The translations under genes were made by a program, and so were the position numbers. Source: Kushneria pakistanensis (GTDB lineage: Bacteria; Pseudomonadota; Gammaproteobacteria; Pseudomonadales; Halomonadaceae). Taken from it: a stretch of 64,000 nt of DNA. Of the stretch, positions 1 to 10,621 are shown one piece after another. Position 1 is the stretch's first letter, and each line of letters starts with the position of its first letter. The stretch lies in assembly GCF_014652795.1 (NCBI RefSeq), contig NZ_BMZM01000004.1, positions 124,001-188,000 of the forward strand, in the 5' to 3' direction. Under the pieces are notes generated by a model. The model did not search any database. It saw only the letters and a program-made list of their open reading frames with translations, and was not told where the DNA came from.

Positions 1-30
1 CGCCAGGGAGTCACGCCGTGGCTGGCCTGA
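1..30 (+). CDS. C-terminal end of an upstream gene (possibly maf)
   Basis: The first ten codons of the window read in frame to a TGA at 28-30 (end ...GVTPWLA). They end 25 bases before rng, so they look like the tail of an upstream gene in the same operon. In many proteobacteria the gene before rng encodes the Maf-type nucleotide pyrophosphatase YhdE, but nine residues are too few to identify it. The maf call rests on context only. Confidence 0.35.
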   Translation, partial: RQGVTPWLA

Positions 31-55
31 AATGCACTGAAGAAGGGAGGGCGTC

Positions 56-1516
56 ATGAGCGGTGAAATCCTGATCAACATGACGCCCATGGAAACCCGC
101 GTCGCGGTGGTCGAAAACGGCGTGCTGCAGGAGGCCTGGATCGAACGTGACCAGCGTCGGGGCATTGTCAGCAATATCTACATGGGCAAGGTCGTGCGCG
201 TGCTGCCGGGCATGCAGGCTGCCTTTGTCGATATTGGGCAGGCCCGCACTGCCTTTATCCATGCCCAGGAATTGATGCCGGCCGGACATTCCGGGCAGGA
301 GGCGGCGCCGATTCGCTCGCTGGTCCACGAAGGGCAAACGCTGGTGGTCCAGGTCATCAAGGACCCGCTGGGCTCCAAGGGCGCCCGGTTGACGACCCAG
401 CTTTCCATTCCTTCGCGCTATCTGGTCTACATGCCAGGCGCTGCCTATACCGGTGTCTCCCAGCGTATCGAGGATGAAGCAGAGCGCGAGCGTCTTCGCG
501 ACATGGTCAACGCCCAGGCCAGTGCCCGCGACGGACTGGTCGGTGGCTTTATCATTCGTACGGCCGCCGAAGGGGTCGATGAACCTTCACTGGCAGCAGA
601 TATGCAGTTTCTGCTCAGACTGTGGCGCAAGATCGAGGTTTCCCGGCGCGAAACCCGGGCTCCGGCCGTGCTTTATGAGGATCTGGCGCTACCGACCCGC
701 ACGTTGCGCGATGTCATGCGCGAGGGCATCGAGCGCATTCGCATCGACTCAAGGGAAAACCACGACCGGCTGTGTGAGTTTGCCCGGGAGCTGATGCCGG
801 CGCTGGAATCGCGGATCGAGTACTACCCGGGGGAGCGTCCGATCTTTGATCTTTTCTCGGTCGAGGATGAGCTGCAACGGGCGCTGGAGCGGCGCGCCGA
901 TCTCAAGTCCGGCGGGTATCTGATCATTGATCAGACCGAGGCCATGACCACCATCGACGTCAATACCGGCGCCTTTGTGGGTCATCGCAATCTCGAAGAG
1001 ACCATTTTCAAGACCAATCTCGAAGCGGCTACGGCCATTGCCCGACAGCTTCGCCTGCGTAACCTGGGCGGCATCATCATTATCGATTTCATCGATATGC
1101 TCGATAGCGAGCATCAGCGTCAGGTGCTGCGGGTACTTGAAAAGGCGCTGGAGCGCGATTATGCCCGTACCCGGCTGTCAGGGGTGACCGAGCTGGGCCT
1201 GGTGCAGATGACGCGCAAGCGGACCCGTGAGAGCCTGGAACATGTGCTGTGCGAGGCGTGTCCTGTCTGCAAGGGGCGCGGCACTCTCAAGACACCGGAA
1301 ACCGTCTGTTATGAAATCTTTCGCGAAATCATGCGTGAAGAGCGTGCCTATTCCCCTGATACCTATCTGGTCATGGCGGCGCAGAGCGTGGTGGACCGAC
1401 TGCATGAAGAGGAATCAACGGCGGTGGCTGATCTGGAGAGCTTTATCGGCAAGACCATCCGCTTCCAGGTGGAACAGCACTATTGTCAGGAGCAGTACGA
1501 CATCGTACTGATGTGA
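56..1516 (+). CDS. rng: Ribonuclease G
   Basis: Endoribonuclease of the RNase E/G family that matures the 16S rRNA 5' end and takes part in mRNA decay in the cytoplasm. The 486-residue length fits RNase G; there is no long RNase E-type scaffold tail. An S1-like RNA-binding region lies at about residues 38-125. The DNase-I-like catalytic region carries the metal-binding aspartates in TIDVNTG (near 300) and IIIIDFIDM (near 345). A CPVC zinc-link motif sits near residue 402. The ATG at 56 is preceded by a strong GGGAGG. The gene is two bases from yhdP, which suggests co-transcription. Confidence 0.96.
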   Translation: MSGEILINMTPMETRVAVVENGVLQEAWIERDQRRGIVSNIYMGKVVRVLPGMQAAFVDIGQARTAFIHAQELMPAGHSGQEAAPIRSLVHEGQTLVVQVIKDPLGSKGARLTTQLSIPSRYLVYMPGAAYTGVSQRIEDEAERERLRDMVNAQASARDGLVGGFIIRTAAEGVDEPSLAADMQFLLRLWRKIEVSRRETRAPAVLYEDLALPTRTLRDVMREGIERIRIDSRENHDRLCEFARELMPALESRIEYYPGERPIFDLFSVEDELQRALERRADLKSGGYLIIDQTEAMTTIDVNTGAFVGHRNLEETIFKTNLEAATAIARQLRLRNLGGIIIIDFIDMLDSEHQRQVLRVLEKALERDYARTRLSGVTELGLVQMTRKRTRESLEHVLCEACPVCKGRGTLKTPETVCYEIFREIMREERAYSPDTYLVMAAQSVVDRLHEEESTAVADLESFIGKTIRFQVEQHYCQEQYDIVLM

Positions 1517-1518
1517 TC

Positions 1519-4500
1519 ATGTCCCCGCTGCGAATCCTGATGCGCTGGCTACTGACATTGATGGCGATTGTCCTGCTGCTGCTGGCAGTGGTGACAACTT
1601 CGCTGCGCCTGGGCGTGCTTAACCAGCCGACCCTGCAGCAGCATGTGCTCGAAATGCTGGATCTGCCATCCCGATACCACGTGCGCTGGCAGGACCTGCG
1701 CATCGACCTGGAAGGGCGAGAGCTGGTGGTGGCACTGCACAATCTTGCCCTTGATGGCGATGAGGGAACCCGCTCGCTGGTCTCGCTGGGCGCCTTTGAA
1801 GCTCACCTTGACCTTGCTGATCTGCTGACCGGGCAGGCGCTGACGCTTTCCTCATTTCAGGCCCGTGATGCCACAATTGATCTTTACGAAACCGCCCCGG
1901 GTCAATGGGGGTGGGGGCCAGAGACGCAGGATGACGACGACGAGGCCTTCGAAATCACGCCCGAGCGCCTGACGGCATGGGTCCAGACGCTGATGCGACA
2001 GTCCGCTGACCTGCAAAACGGGCGCATCAACTTTCATGCCCGTCTGCCGGAGAGTATCTCCGAGGATCACGTTATCGATGAAGGGCCTTTTAGTACCTCA
2101 TCGCTTTTGATTGATCAATTTGTTATTGCTGGACACGGCAGCGCCTCACGAACGCTGGCAGCGTCGGCGCGCTGGGAGGGAAATGATGAGGCAGGCTTTA
2201 GTCTCGCGGGTCGCTTTGATGATATTTCCTCGCTGAACGGACAGTTACAGCTCAAGGCAGATGCCGAGCAGACCCGGCGTCTGGCCAGCCTCTGGAACGG
2301 GCTGTGGCCTGATTACGGCTTTTCGAGCGCCAGCGGTCAGGCCTCGCTATGGGCTGGCTGGGACAAGGGGGACTTTACGACCGGGCGGTTGTCCCTGGAG
2401 GTGCCCGCACTGTCCGGCACCCATCATGATGCTGACTTCACACTCAATGACATGACACTTGAAGCCGGCATTGCGCGTGAGCCGGATGGGCGTTGGCATG
2501 GCAGTGTCGCGCAGGCCGGCCTGGCACGTGATGGTCGGGCACTGACCCTGCTGCCCGAAGCTGCCGAGCTTGATGCGGCCGATGACTTCTCCGACTTCAG
2601 TGTGATCACCACGGCTTTCGCGCTTGATGATGTCATGGCCATTGCCGATCTCATGCCGCTGCCTGATGGGGAAAGCCGTCAGATGCTGGCCGGAATGGCA
2701 CTCAAGGGGCGCATTGACGGGCTCTCCATTCGTCGCCGTACTGGTGGGCCGGTTGAAACACACGCGGCACTTCGAGAGGTCTCGGGGCAGCCGGTGCAGC
2801 AGATCCCCGGCTTTGGCCCGATCGATGGCTGGCTGAGTGCCGAGGGGCTTGATGCGCAGCTGCAGTTTGGCGCCCGTCACACGGTGCTGAATCTACCGAA
2901 GGTTTTTTTGGCGCCCTGGAAGCTTGAAAACGTCAGTGGCCGGCTGACATTTGATGTCAGTGACGAGGGCGAGATCCGCTTTGGCGGCAGTGATATCCGG
3001 CTTGAGCGGCGTGGCGCTCATGCTCGGGGTGATTTTGCCCTGACGGCGCCGCCGGGCAAGCCGGAGCGCTTTGACATGAATGTCGCCTTTGATGGCGTTT
3101 CAACCGACAAGCCGCGGGAGTGGCTGCCCGTCAATGCCATTGAAGACCCCGAAGTGCGTGTCTGGCTGGACAAGCGCATTCATCGCGCTGACATCCCCAG
3201 CGGCAACGTGGCGTTGCGGCTGGTGTTCAACGATGACCGACCCGAGGCACCCGATGAGGACAAGGTCAAACTGTCAGTGGATGCCCGCAATGTCAGCCTG
3301 ACCTGGCAGGAAGGCTGGCCACCGGTCACCGAGCTGGATGGTCAGTTCAGGATGTCGGGCAACAATTTCGATGCCGATATTACCCACGCCAATCTGATGG
3401 GGATGGTGTCACGCGGCGCGAAGGCGGCGCTTCGCGACCAGCAGTTTACGCTCTCGGCGCTGGTGACCGGTGATGCCGGTAATCTGCTTGAGCTGTTGCA
3501 ACAGGCGCCACTGGAGGATCGCTCGCTCAGTGAAACGCTCAATAGCTGGCGCACAAGCGGAAGCCTGATCGGTTCGGTCAATGTGTCACTGCCCACCACG
3601 GATCCGGAGGCTGTCAGGATTACCGGTGATGGTCGCCTGGATAACGCCACGCTGTATTCAAGGGAGTCGGACCTGACCGTCACCGATATCAAAGGTGATG
3701 TGCATTACGGCTACCGTCATCAGCAAAGCAGTATTACCGGCGGGCTGGATGCGCGCGTTTTCGAGGGGCCGGTCAAGGCACGGCTGCATCTGATGGATGG
3801 CGGCATCGATATTGCCGGGCGCGGCTACGCAGAAGGGGTGGCCGGCTGGCTGGGTCTTGAGAATATTATTCCCATTGTTCATGGTCCGATCGACTATACG
3901 GCGCAGATCATGCTGGGCGATGGGGGCGCGCAGATTCACGTGCAGACGCCACTTGAAGGGTTGTCACTGCAGCTGCCGCAGCCGTTTCAGAAATCGCCCA
4001 ATAGCCGCCTGCCGCTGACGCTGGATGTCGATGTGGGCAGTGGCGCCGGCGAGTTGCGGGCCGGTGATCTGGTACGCGCCCGCTGGCGTCATAACAGTCA
4101 TCAGGGACAGGTCTGGCTGGAGGAGATGCCCGCGGAGGACGTCGAGTGGCCGCTGGAAGATCACTGGCAGGTCAACTGGCAGGCGGATCGACTGGATCTG
4201 GTAGCCTGGCAGCTGGCCATTTCCCAGCTCTCCGATACGGCCGATGACAACAGCCGGCGTCGCCGTCCGGATGCGCCATCGCAGAAGATTTCACCCATTG
4301 AGCGTGTTGCGATCAACACTGATTGTGTCCTGTTCGGCGTTACCTGTCTGGGCAGTGCTCAGGGGCTTGCAGAGGTCCGGGGCAATGACTGGCATGCCAT
4401 GGTCGACAGCTCCTTTTTAAGCGGTACGGCAGACTGGCGTGATAATCCCGAACTGCCTGTCAACGTGCATGTTGACTGGCTGGATCTTACGCCGCTGATG

Positions 4501-5397
4501 ACCGAGGCCAGGCGTAGCAGCGAGGCGGCCAACGGTTCGAAAAAAGCCGGGACAACGCTGACGGCCTATCCGGAAGGGCTGGCAAGCCTGGGCGATGGCG
4601 AGTTTGCCATCGATCAGGTGCGACTCGACGGACGCACGCTTGGGAGCGTATCGGGGCGCTGGCACTCGGACGATGAGCGTATCGATATCTCGCCACTGCA
4701 GATCCGAATGCGCGATCTGGTCGCCAATGGAGAGCTGGTATGGGAGCGGGCCGGCAGTCTTCCGAGTCTTAGTCGCCTGCGTCTTGAGGCCGGCGCCGGT
4801 GATCTGGGCAAGACCATGGCTTCCCTTGGCGTCGACAACGTACTGCGGACCGATAGCGGCGCCCTCGATACACAGCTGGCATGGCCGGGGGCGCCATGGC
4901 AGTTTGATATCGAAAGGGTCAATGGCAGCATCAATGCCGATCTTGGCAGCGGTCGATTGACCTTTGTGCAGTCGCGCTGGGCCAATCTGGTTTCGCTTTT
5001 GAATCTGGACAATCTGGTCCGACGGCTTCAGCTCAACTTCTCGGACGTGACCCGTTCGGGCATTGCCTTCAAATCGGTCAGTGCCCGCACAACGCTACAT
5101 GAGGGCGTGGTGCGTACGGTGGAGCCTGTTCTCTTTGATGGTTCCGCGACTCACTTTTCGGTAGCCGGACAGGTCGATATACCCCAGCGTACGCTGGATG
5201 CCCATCTGGGGGTGACCGTGCCGGTCTCCCAGAACCTGCCGCTGGCCGCGGTGCTGGTGGGCGCGCCTCAGGTCGGCGGTGTGCTTTATCTTTTACACAA
5301 GCTGTTCGAGCCCTGGTTTGACCGGGTGTCGCAGGTTCATTATCACGTGGCGGGTCCCTGGGAGACGCCACAGGTCAAACTGGAGCATACGCGCTGA
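1519..5397 (+). CDS. yhdP: YhdP-family AsmA-like envelope protein
   Basis: Very large (1292 residues) AsmA-like protein. An N-terminal membrane anchor (about residues 10-30, [14 protein letters not shown]) is followed by a long beta-rich periplasmic region with repeated short domains and an AsmA-like C-terminus. In E. coli, YhdP acts with TamB and YdbH in moving phospholipids to the outer membrane; the same role is inferred here. The ATG at 1519 is preferred over a TTG at 1483 inside rng because it directly precedes the arginine-flanked membrane segment. Its stop overlaps the tldD start (TGATG). The rng-yhdP-tldD order is common in gammaproteobacteria. Confidence 0.9.
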   Translation: MSPLRILMRWLLTLMAIVLLLLAVVTTSLRLGVLNQPTLQQHVLEMLDLPSRYHVRWQDLRIDLEGRELVVALHNLALDGDEGTRSLVSLGAFEAHLDLADLLTGQALTLSSFQARDATIDLYETAPGQWGWGPETQDDDDEAFEITPERLTAWVQTLMRQSADLQNGRINFHARLPESISEDHVIDEGPFSTSSLLIDQFVIAGHGSASRTLAASARWEGNDEAGFSLAGRFDDISSLNGQLQLKADAEQTRRLASLWNGLWPDYGFSSASGQASLWAGWDKGDFTTGRLSLEVPALSGTHHDADFTLNDMTLEAGIAREPDGRWHGSVAQAGLARDGRALTLLPEAAELDAADDFSDFSVITTAFALDDVMAIADLMPLPDGESRQMLAGMALKGRIDGLSIRRRTGGPVETHAALREVSGQPVQQIPGFGPIDGWLSAEGLDAQLQFGARHTVLNLPKVFLAPWKLENVSGRLTFDVSDEGEIRFGGSDIRLERRGAHARGDFALTAPPGKPERFDMNVAFDGVSTDKPREWLPVNAIEDPEVRVWLDKRIHRADIPSGNVALRLVFNDDRPEAPDEDKVKLSVDARNVSLTWQEGWPPVTELDGQFRMSGNNFDADITHANLMGMVSRGAKAALRDQQFTLSALVTGDAGNLLELLQQAPLEDRSLSETLNSWRTSGSLIGSVNVSLPTTDPEAVRITGDGRLDNATLYSRESDLTVTDIKGDVHYGYRHQQSSITGGLDARVFEGPVKARLHLMDGGIDIAGRGYAEGVAGWLGLENIIPIVHGPIDYTAQIMLGDGGAQIHVQTPLEGLSLQLPQPFQKSPNSRLPLTLDVDVGSGAGELRAGDLVRARWRHNSHQGQVWLEEMPAEDVEWPLEDHWQVNWQADRLDLVAWQLAISQLSDTADDNSRRRRPDAPSQKISPIERVAINTDCVLFGVTCLGSAQGLAEVRGNDWHAMVDSSFLSGTADWRDNPELPVNVHVDWLDLTPLMTEARRSSEAANGSKKAGTTLTAYPEGLASLGDGEFAIDQVRLDGRTLGSVSGRWHSDDERIDISPLQIRMRDLVANGELVWERAGSLPSLSRLRLEAGAGDLGKTMASLGVDNVLRTDSGALDTQLAWPGAPWQFDIERVNGSINADLGSGRLTFVQSRWANLVSLLNLDNLVRRLQLNFSDVTRSGIAFKSVSARTTLHEGVVRTVEPVLFDGSATHFSVAGQVDIPQRTLDAHLGVTVPVSQNLPLAAVLVGAPQVGGVLYLLHKLFEPWFDRVSQVHYHVAGPWETPQVKLEHTR

Positions 5398-6860
5398 TGA
5401 CAACGCCGACCCTTACGGGCTCTCGATCAGACCATGCCCGTGCCCTGTTGCTTGACGCGCATGGGCTGGATGATGCCGCACTCCATCAGGGGCTTGAAAA
5501 GGCCATGGGGCCGGGCATCGATTTTGCCGATATCTTTTTACAGCGCAGCTGGCGCGAGTCCTGGTCGCTGGAGGACGGAGAGGTCAAGGACGCCGGTTAC
5601 AGCATCGACAGCGGCCTGGGTATTCGCGCGCAGCATCAGGAGCAGACCGGTTTTGCCTACTCCAACCAGTTGAGTCGTGAGGCCATCGGCAGTACCGCGC
5701 ATACCGCCTCTCTGATCGTGCGTGCCGGGCAGCGCACGCCGCCGGTCGCTGTCAGTGCACCGGTATCAACAGATGCACGCTACGCCAGCGACAACCCGCT
5801 CGAGTCTCTGGGTGCCGATGACAAGGTGGCCATGCTCCAGCGCGCCGACCGGATCGCGCGGGCGGCTGACCCGGCCATTACACGGGTCAGCGTCTCGTTG
5901 AGCGCCTCCTATGAGGCCATCATGGTGCAAAACAGCGACGGCACCCAGGCACTGGATCTGCGACCGCTGGTGCGCTTTAACGTCTCGGTCATTGCAGTAC
6001 GTGGCGGGCGTCGTGAGCGCGGCAGTGCCGGCGGCGGTGGACGTTTTTCACTAACGCAGTTCGTGCGCAACGATGTGGCCGAGCAGTATGCCAGGGAAGC
6101 CGTACGTCAGGCGCTGGTCAATCTGGAGGCGATCGATGCCCCGGCCGGGCAGTTGCCGGTCGTGCTGGGCAACGGCTGGCCGGGCGTGTTGCTGCATGAG
6201 GCTGTCGGCCATGGGCTTGAAGGGGACTTCAACCGCCGCGGCAGTTCGGCGTTCAGCGGCCGCATCGGTGAGCAGGTGGCCGCGCGTGGGGTGACCGTGG
6301 TGGATGACGCTACCTGTGAGGGCGGTCGCGGGTCGCTGAGCGTGGACGATGAAGGCACGCCGGGTCAGTACACACCGCTGATCGAGGACGGCATTCTGAC
6401 CGGTTACATGCAGGACCGGCTCAATGCGCGGCTGATGGGCATGGCACCCACCGGCAATGGCCGGCGCGAGTCCTACGCCCATCTGCCCATGCCTCGCATG
6501 ACCAACACCTACATGCTGGCAGGCGCGCATGATCCCGAGGAAATCATTGCCTCGGTGGATCATGGCATTTACGCCGCAAGCTTTGGCGGTGGGCAGGTGG
6601 ATATCACCTCGGGTCGCTTTGTCTTTTCGGCCAGCGAGGCCTATCTGATCGAAAATGGCAGAATTACCACACCGGTGCGCGGCGCTACGCTGATCGGTAA
6701 TGGCCCTGAGTCCATGAGCCGGATCTCGATGATCGGCAATGACCTGGCGCTGGATACTGGCGTGGGCGTATGTGGCAAGGATGGGCAATCCGTACCGGTC
6801 GGTGTCGGACAGCCCACCTTGAGACTCGATGCCATGACCATCGGCGGCACTGCCGGTTAA
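5397..6860 (+). CDS. tldD: Metalloprotease TldD
   Basis: Catalytic subunit of the TldD/TldE (PmbA) zinc protease, which in E. coli processes microcin B17 and degrades unfolded peptides such as CcdA. It is a 487-residue protein with the metal-binding HEAVGH motif starting at residue 267 and the conserved GGGQVD and GNGP segments near the C-terminus. Its ATG overlaps the yhdP stop codon, which implies translational coupling. Its partner pmbA lies 0.7 kb downstream, with darP between them on the other strand. It converges with darP across only 21 bases, with no clear terminator. Confidence 0.96.
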   Translation: MTTPTLTGSRSDHARALLLDAHGLDDAALHQGLEKAMGPGIDFADIFLQRSWRESWSLEDGEVKDAGYSIDSGLGIRAQHQEQTGFAYSNQLSREAIGSTAHTASLIVRAGQRTPPVAVSAPVSTDARYASDNPLESLGADDKVAMLQRADRIARAADPAITRVSVSLSASYEAIMVQNSDGTQALDLRPLVRFNVSVIAVRGGRRERGSAGGGGRFSLTQFVRNDVAEQYAREAVRQALVNLEAIDAPAGQLPVVLGNGWPGVLLHEAVGHGLEGDFNRRGSSAFSGRIGEQVAARGVTVVDDATCEGGRGSLSVDDEGTPGQYTPLIEDGILTGYMQDRLNARLMGMAPTGNGRRESYAHLPMPRMTNTYMLAGAHDPEEIIASVDHGIYAASFGGGQVDITSGRFVFSASEAYLIENGRITTPVRGATLIGNGPESMSRISMIGNDLALDTGVGVCGKDGQSVPVGVGQPTLRLDAMTIGGTAG

Positions 6861-6881
6861 GGCGGCCGGCTGAAACGAGCC

Positions 6882-7448
6882 CTAGAGCCCCGCGGTATCG
6901 CGAATCAGGCGAAAGAGCTTGCGCGCGCTGGCCGGGGGTTTTTCGGCGGCGCGTTCTGTCCGGGCGTTGCGAACCAGCTGGCCCAGCGCCTGCCGGTCCA
7001 CTTCGGGATACTCGTTGACGAAGGCAGTGATGGTCTCGTTATCGCCGTCGATCAGGCGATCGCGCCACTGTTCAAGGTGATGAAAGCCAAGCTCACGCTG
7101 GCGCTTTTCGCGGGCCATGGTGTCAAATACGGCTCGAATTTCATCAAGATGTTCGCGACGCATGATCTTGCCGACATACTGCATATGGCGGCGGCGTGCT
7201 TCACGCGAGGTGATACGACGGGTTTCATCAATGGCAGCCAGCAGGTCATCGGACAGCGGCAGACGCGCGCGCTCCGTGGCCGACATGGCAATGATCTGCT
7301 CGCCCAGTTCCTTGAGATCCTGCGCTTCCTGCTTCAGGCGGGTCTTGTTGGGACGGCCATTTTCATGATGAAACTCATCATGCTGGTTGTCAGTGTCAGA
7401 AGGCGTCTCCTCTAGAGAGTGAGCGCGCGATTTTTTTCGTGGCGACAT
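6882..7448 (-). CDS. darP: Ribosome-associated protein DarP (YjgA, DUF615)
   Basis: Small, highly charged protein that in E. coli binds late 50S precursors and promotes their assembly near the peptidyl-transferase centre. The 188-residue product begins MSPRKKSRAHS and has the family NGRPNKTRLK segment followed by a helical, Arg/Glu-rich body. The ATG at 7448 is chosen because a GGAG lies just upstream and the extra 33 residues of the longer frame are not family-like. It is divergent from pmbA across 88 bases. darP and pmbA are also neighbours in E. coli, so the assignment is well supported. Confidence 0.93.
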   Translation of the reverse strand: MSPRKKSRAHSLEETPSDTDNQHDEFHHENGRPNKTRLKQEAQDLKELGEQIIAMSATERARLPLSDDLLAAIDETRRITSREARRRHMQYVGKIMRREHLDEIRAVFDTMAREKRQRELGFHHLEQWRDRLIDGDNETITAFVNEYPEVDRQALGQLVRNARTERAAEKPPASARKLFRLIRDTAGL

Positions 7449-7536
7449 GCAAGAGCTCCGGCGAGCGAAGAACAAATGAATAGGGTGGGAGAGTATATCA
7501 GGCTCCTTCCCCCTCCAGGGCAGACAGGAGAGCGCC

Positions 7537-8874
7537 ATGACGAGCACACTCGATATTGATGGTCAGCAGGCAACACTTGAGACGGCCGTGGCGCAGGCAC
7601 TGGCGCACGCCCGTGCCGCCGGGGCAGATGCCTGCGAGATCGGTGCCAGTATTCAGCAGGGCATGGAAATCAACGTCCGCAAGGGCAGCGTTGAAACGCT
7701 GGAAATGGCGCGTGACCAGGGCATTGGCGTGACGCTGTATCTGGGCAGACGGCGTGCCAGCGTTTCCAGCAGCGATGCCTCGGAAGCCTCACTGGTAGAG
7801 GCTGTCAGGCGTGCACTCGATATTGCCCGCTATACGGCAGAAGACCCGGCTGCCGGCCTTGCCGATCCGGCACTGCTGGCCCGCGAGCTGCCCGATATGG
7901 GCGTTCACCACCCCTGGGCACTGGAGCCCGATGAGGGGATCGAGCTGGCCAGACGCTGCGAGCAGGGCGGTCTTGCGGTGGCGGGGATCGACAGCAGCGA
8001 TGGAGCTTCGCTCACGACCAGTGAAGGCGTCAGCGTGTACGGCAACAGCCACGGTTTCATGGGCGTGACGCGCGCCAGCCATCACGCGCTGTCGTGCATG
8101 ATGATTGCCCGGGACAGCGCGGGGATGCAGCGTGATCACGACTACACCGTGGACTGCGATGCCTCTCGCCTTCGGGTGCCCGAGGCGGTAGGGCGTGTGG
8201 CCGCCGAGCAGGCCATGGCGCGACTGGGGGCCCGGCAGATGGAGACCGGCAGAATGCCGGTCATCTTTGCCCCCAACATGGCCCGCACGCTGATCGGGCA
8301 TCTGCTCAACGCCATTGCCGGCGGCGCCATTTTTCGCGAATCCTCCTTTTTGTGTGATGCCATGGGAGAGCGACTGTTTCCCGACTGGCTGAGTCTTGGC
8401 GAGCGCCCGAGGGAGTATGGCGCGATGGCCAGCAGCGCCTATGACGATGACGGGGTCTATACACGTGACAATGACTTCATCAAGGACGGACAGCTGGCAA
8501 GCTGGATGCTCTCAAGCTATAGCGCACGGCGACTGGGCCTTGTGAGCACGGGAAACGCTGGCGGGGCACGCAATGTGCGCCTGCAGGCACCTTTGACGCC
8601 TGAAAGAGAGCTGCTGGGCAGCGTCGAACGTGGTGTCATGGTCACCGAGCTGATGGGGCAGGGCGTCAATACGGTCACCGGGGATTATTCCCGCGGCGCG
8701 GCAGGCTTTCTCATCGAGAAGGGACAGATCGTGGCGCCGGTGGAAGAGTTCACCATCGCCGGCAATCTGCGAGACATGTTCCACAATCTCTCGGGGCTGG
8801 GAGACGACATCGACCGGCGCAGCAGCGTGCATACCGGCAGCTGGCTGATCGATGACATGATGATTGCCGGATAG
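7537..8874 (+). CDS. pmbA: Metalloprotease-associated subunit PmbA/TldE
   Basis: Partner of TldD in the heterodimeric protease. The 445-residue protein shares the TldD/PmbA fold (N-terminal region with VETLEMARDQG, C-terminal GDYSRGAAGF and EFTIAGNL segments) but lacks the HExxxH zinc motif, as expected for TldE. The ATG at 7537 follows a strong CAGGAG. The gene ends at a perfect inverted repeat shared with the convergent mgtE. Having tldD and pmbA less than 1 kb apart supports assembly of the two subunits into one complex. Confidence 0.96.
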   Translation: MTSTLDIDGQQATLETAVAQALAHARAAGADACEIGASIQQGMEINVRKGSVETLEMARDQGIGVTLYLGRRRASVSSSDASEASLVEAVRRALDIARYTAEDPAAGLADPALLARELPDMGVHHPWALEPDEGIELARRCEQGGLAVAGIDSSDGASLTTSEGVSVYGNSHGFMGVTRASHHALSCMMIARDSAGMQRDHDYTVDCDASRLRVPEAVGRVAAEQAMARLGARQMETGRMPVIFAPNMARTLIGHLLNAIAGGAIFRESSFLCDAMGERLFPDWLSLGERPREYGAMASSAYDDDGVYTRDNDFIKDGQLASWMLSSYSARRLGLVSTGNAGGARNVRLQAPLTPERELLGSVERGVMVTELMGQGVNTVTGDYSRGAAGFLIEKGQIVAPVEEFTIAGNLRDMFHNLSGLGDDIDRRSSVHTGSWLIDDMMIAG

Positions 8875-8880
8875 GCATCA

Positions 8881-8919
8881 AACACCGCCAGGGCATCGCG
8901 ATGCCCTGGCGGTGTTTTT
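8881..8919. terminator. Bidirectional terminator between pmbA and mgtE
   Basis: A perfect palindrome covers 8881-8916: an arm beginning AACACCGCCAGGGCAT, a CGCG centre, then the exact complement. It is flanked by T-runs on the plus side and A-runs usable on the minus side. It lies between two convergent stop codons and touches the mgtE stop at 8918-8920, so one hairpin can end both transcripts. Confidence 0.9.
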
Positions 8920-10270
8920 AATACAGGGCGGTGGCCAGCCCCAGAAAGGCCACAAAACCCACCACATCGGTAATGGTGGTCAACAGCACACCACCTGACA
9001 GTGCCGGGTCGATCGACAGCCTTTTCAGAATGACCGGGATCAGAGTACCTGCCAGCGCTGCCACCAGCAGGTTGATGATCATGGCCATGGCAATGATGGC
9101 GCCCAGCTTCATGTCATGAAAACGTGCCACCGCCATGACGGCGACCACTGCTGCCCACAGCACGCCGTTGAGCGAGCCGGACAGCATTTCGCGCACCACC
9201 AGCCAGCGCACGTTGGCCCCTGACACGTGACCCAGCGCAATGCCGCGAATCAGGACAGTCAGGGTCTGTGAGCCGGCAATGCCCCCCATGCTGGAGACAA
9301 TTGGCATCAGCACGGCCAGCGCTGCAATCTGCTGAATGGTGTTTTCAAAAAAGCCGATGGCGATGGAAACGATCGTGGCCGCTACCAGGTTGATGCCCAG
9401 CCAGACAGCGCGTCGGCGGCTGGTGCGCAGTACCGGCGCGAAGGTGTCCTCCTCATCCTCAAGGCCGGCCATGCTCATCATGGTACGCGCCGAGTTTTCA
9501 CGAATGACGTCAACCACATCATCGATGGTGATGCGTCCCAGCAAGCGGTTGTCGACGCTGATGACGGGCGCCGAGATCAGGTCGCGGCGCTCGAAGATGC
9601 TGGCTACTTCATCTTCATGCATCAGTGCCGTGAGGGTGACCACGTCGGTATCCATGATTTCGCGCACGCTGATGCCCGGGTCGCTCACCAGCATGCGGTT
9701 GATGGGCAGCGCACCGATCAGTTCGTTGTGCCGCGTCACAACCAGCAGGTTGTCCGTGGACTCGGGCAGGCGCTTGTGGCGGCGCAGATAGCGCAGCACC
9801 ACATTCAGGGTGACATCGGGGCGAATCGTGATGGTGTTGGTATCCATCAGACCGCCGGCAGTATCCTCGGGATAGGAAAGGACCGTCTCGATGCGCGCCC
9901 GTCGGGCAGGCGCCATCATCGAGAGAACTTCTTCAAGCGAGGTATTGGGGAGGCGCTGCAGCAGATCGGCCGCGTCGTCGTTATCAAGCTGCTGGGTGGC
10001 CGTCAACAGCTGGGAGGTATCCATCCGGGTCAGGAATTCGGTCTGGATATCATCGTTCAGGTACTGAAGGATCTCGCCCTTGGCGTGACTGTCGACCTGC
10101 TCCCAGAGAATGTCACGCTCGCGCGGCGGAGTGGATTCCAGCAGCTGGGCGATATCGACCGGCGGCAGACCACGGCGAAGGAGGCGGCGCACCTGGTCCA
10201 TTTCCCGCTGCGCCAGGGCATTTTCGAGCCGTTCAAGACGAGGCTGACGTCTTTTGTGATCATTGCTCAT
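8918..10270 (-). CDS. mgtE: Magnesium transporter MgtE
   Basis: Inner-membrane Mg2+ channel/transporter. The 450-residue protein has an acidic helical N-domain (about 30-135), a tandem CBS pair (about 140-260) that senses intracellular Mg2+, and five membrane segments from about residue 285 on, including GVLWAAVVAVMAVARF and LVAALAGTLIPVIL. The conserved GSQTL and PIVSSMGG pore-region segments are present. It lies just downstream of the PTS-Ntr genes on the same strand, 81 bases after the ptsO frame starts its own region. No Mg2+ riboswitch-like leader was recognised in this short gap. Confidence 0.95.
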   Translation of the reverse strand: MSNDHKRRQPRLERLENALAQREMDQVRRLLRRGLPPVDIAQLLESTPPRERDILWEQVDSHAKGEILQYLNDDIQTEFLTRMDTSQLLTATQQLDNDDAADLLQRLPNTSLEEVLSMMAPARRARIETVLSYPEDTAGGLMDTNTITIRPDVTLNVVLRYLRRHKRLPESTDNLLVVTRHNELIGALPINRMLVSDPGISVREIMDTDVVTLTALMHEDEVASIFERRDLISAPVISVDNRLLGRITIDDVVDVIRENSARTMMSMAGLEDEEDTFAPVLRTSRRRAVWLGINLVAATIVSIAIGFFENTIQQIAALAVLMPIVSSMGGIAGSQTLTVLIRGIALGHVSGANVRWLVVREMLSGSLNGVLWAAVVAVMAVARFHDMKLGAIIAMAMIINLLVAALAGTLIPVILKRLSIDPALSGGVLLTTITDVVGFVAFLGLATALY

Positions 10271-10351
10271 TGCCGTGGCGCCCCTGTGTCAGCCCATGTA
10301 AGCGCCGTATTCTAGCAGAGTGTCGAACAATGTTCGTGAATGCTGAAGGCG

Positions 10352-10621
10352 CTACTGGTCCTCATCAAAGCGGGCGTCAAACAGTGCCACGATGGCAGCA
10401 AGCGCCTCTTCGGCATCCTCGCCCTCGACATGGACCTGTACAACGCTGGTGCAGGGCGCTGCCAGCATCAAAAGAGACATGATATTGGCCGCATCGGCGC
10501 ATCTGTCGCCATGCTGGATCGTGACACGTGATGCAAAGGGCTGACAGCACTGCACAAGGCGCGTCGCGGCACGTGCATGCAGCCCGCGACGATTGGTCAA
10601 TGTCAGTTCACGTTGAAGCAT
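10352..10621 (-). CDS. ptsO: Phosphocarrier protein NPr
   Basis: HPr-like phosphocarrier of the nitrogen-related PTS, passing phosphate from EI-Ntr to PtsN. The 89-residue product has the phosphorylatable histidine at position 15 (GLHARAA) and a serine in the NIMSLL segment (position 49), which matches the usual regulatory serine region. The ATG at 10621 lies inside the rapZ 3' end (14-base overlap), so the two are probably translationally coupled. It is the last member of the rpoN-hpf-ptsN-rapZ-ptsO block, as in E. coli. Confidence 0.93.
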   Translation of the reverse strand: MLQRELTLTNRRGLHARAATRLVQCCQPFASRVTIQHGDRCADAANIMSLLMLAAPCTSVVQVHVEGEDAEEALAAIVALFDARFDEDQ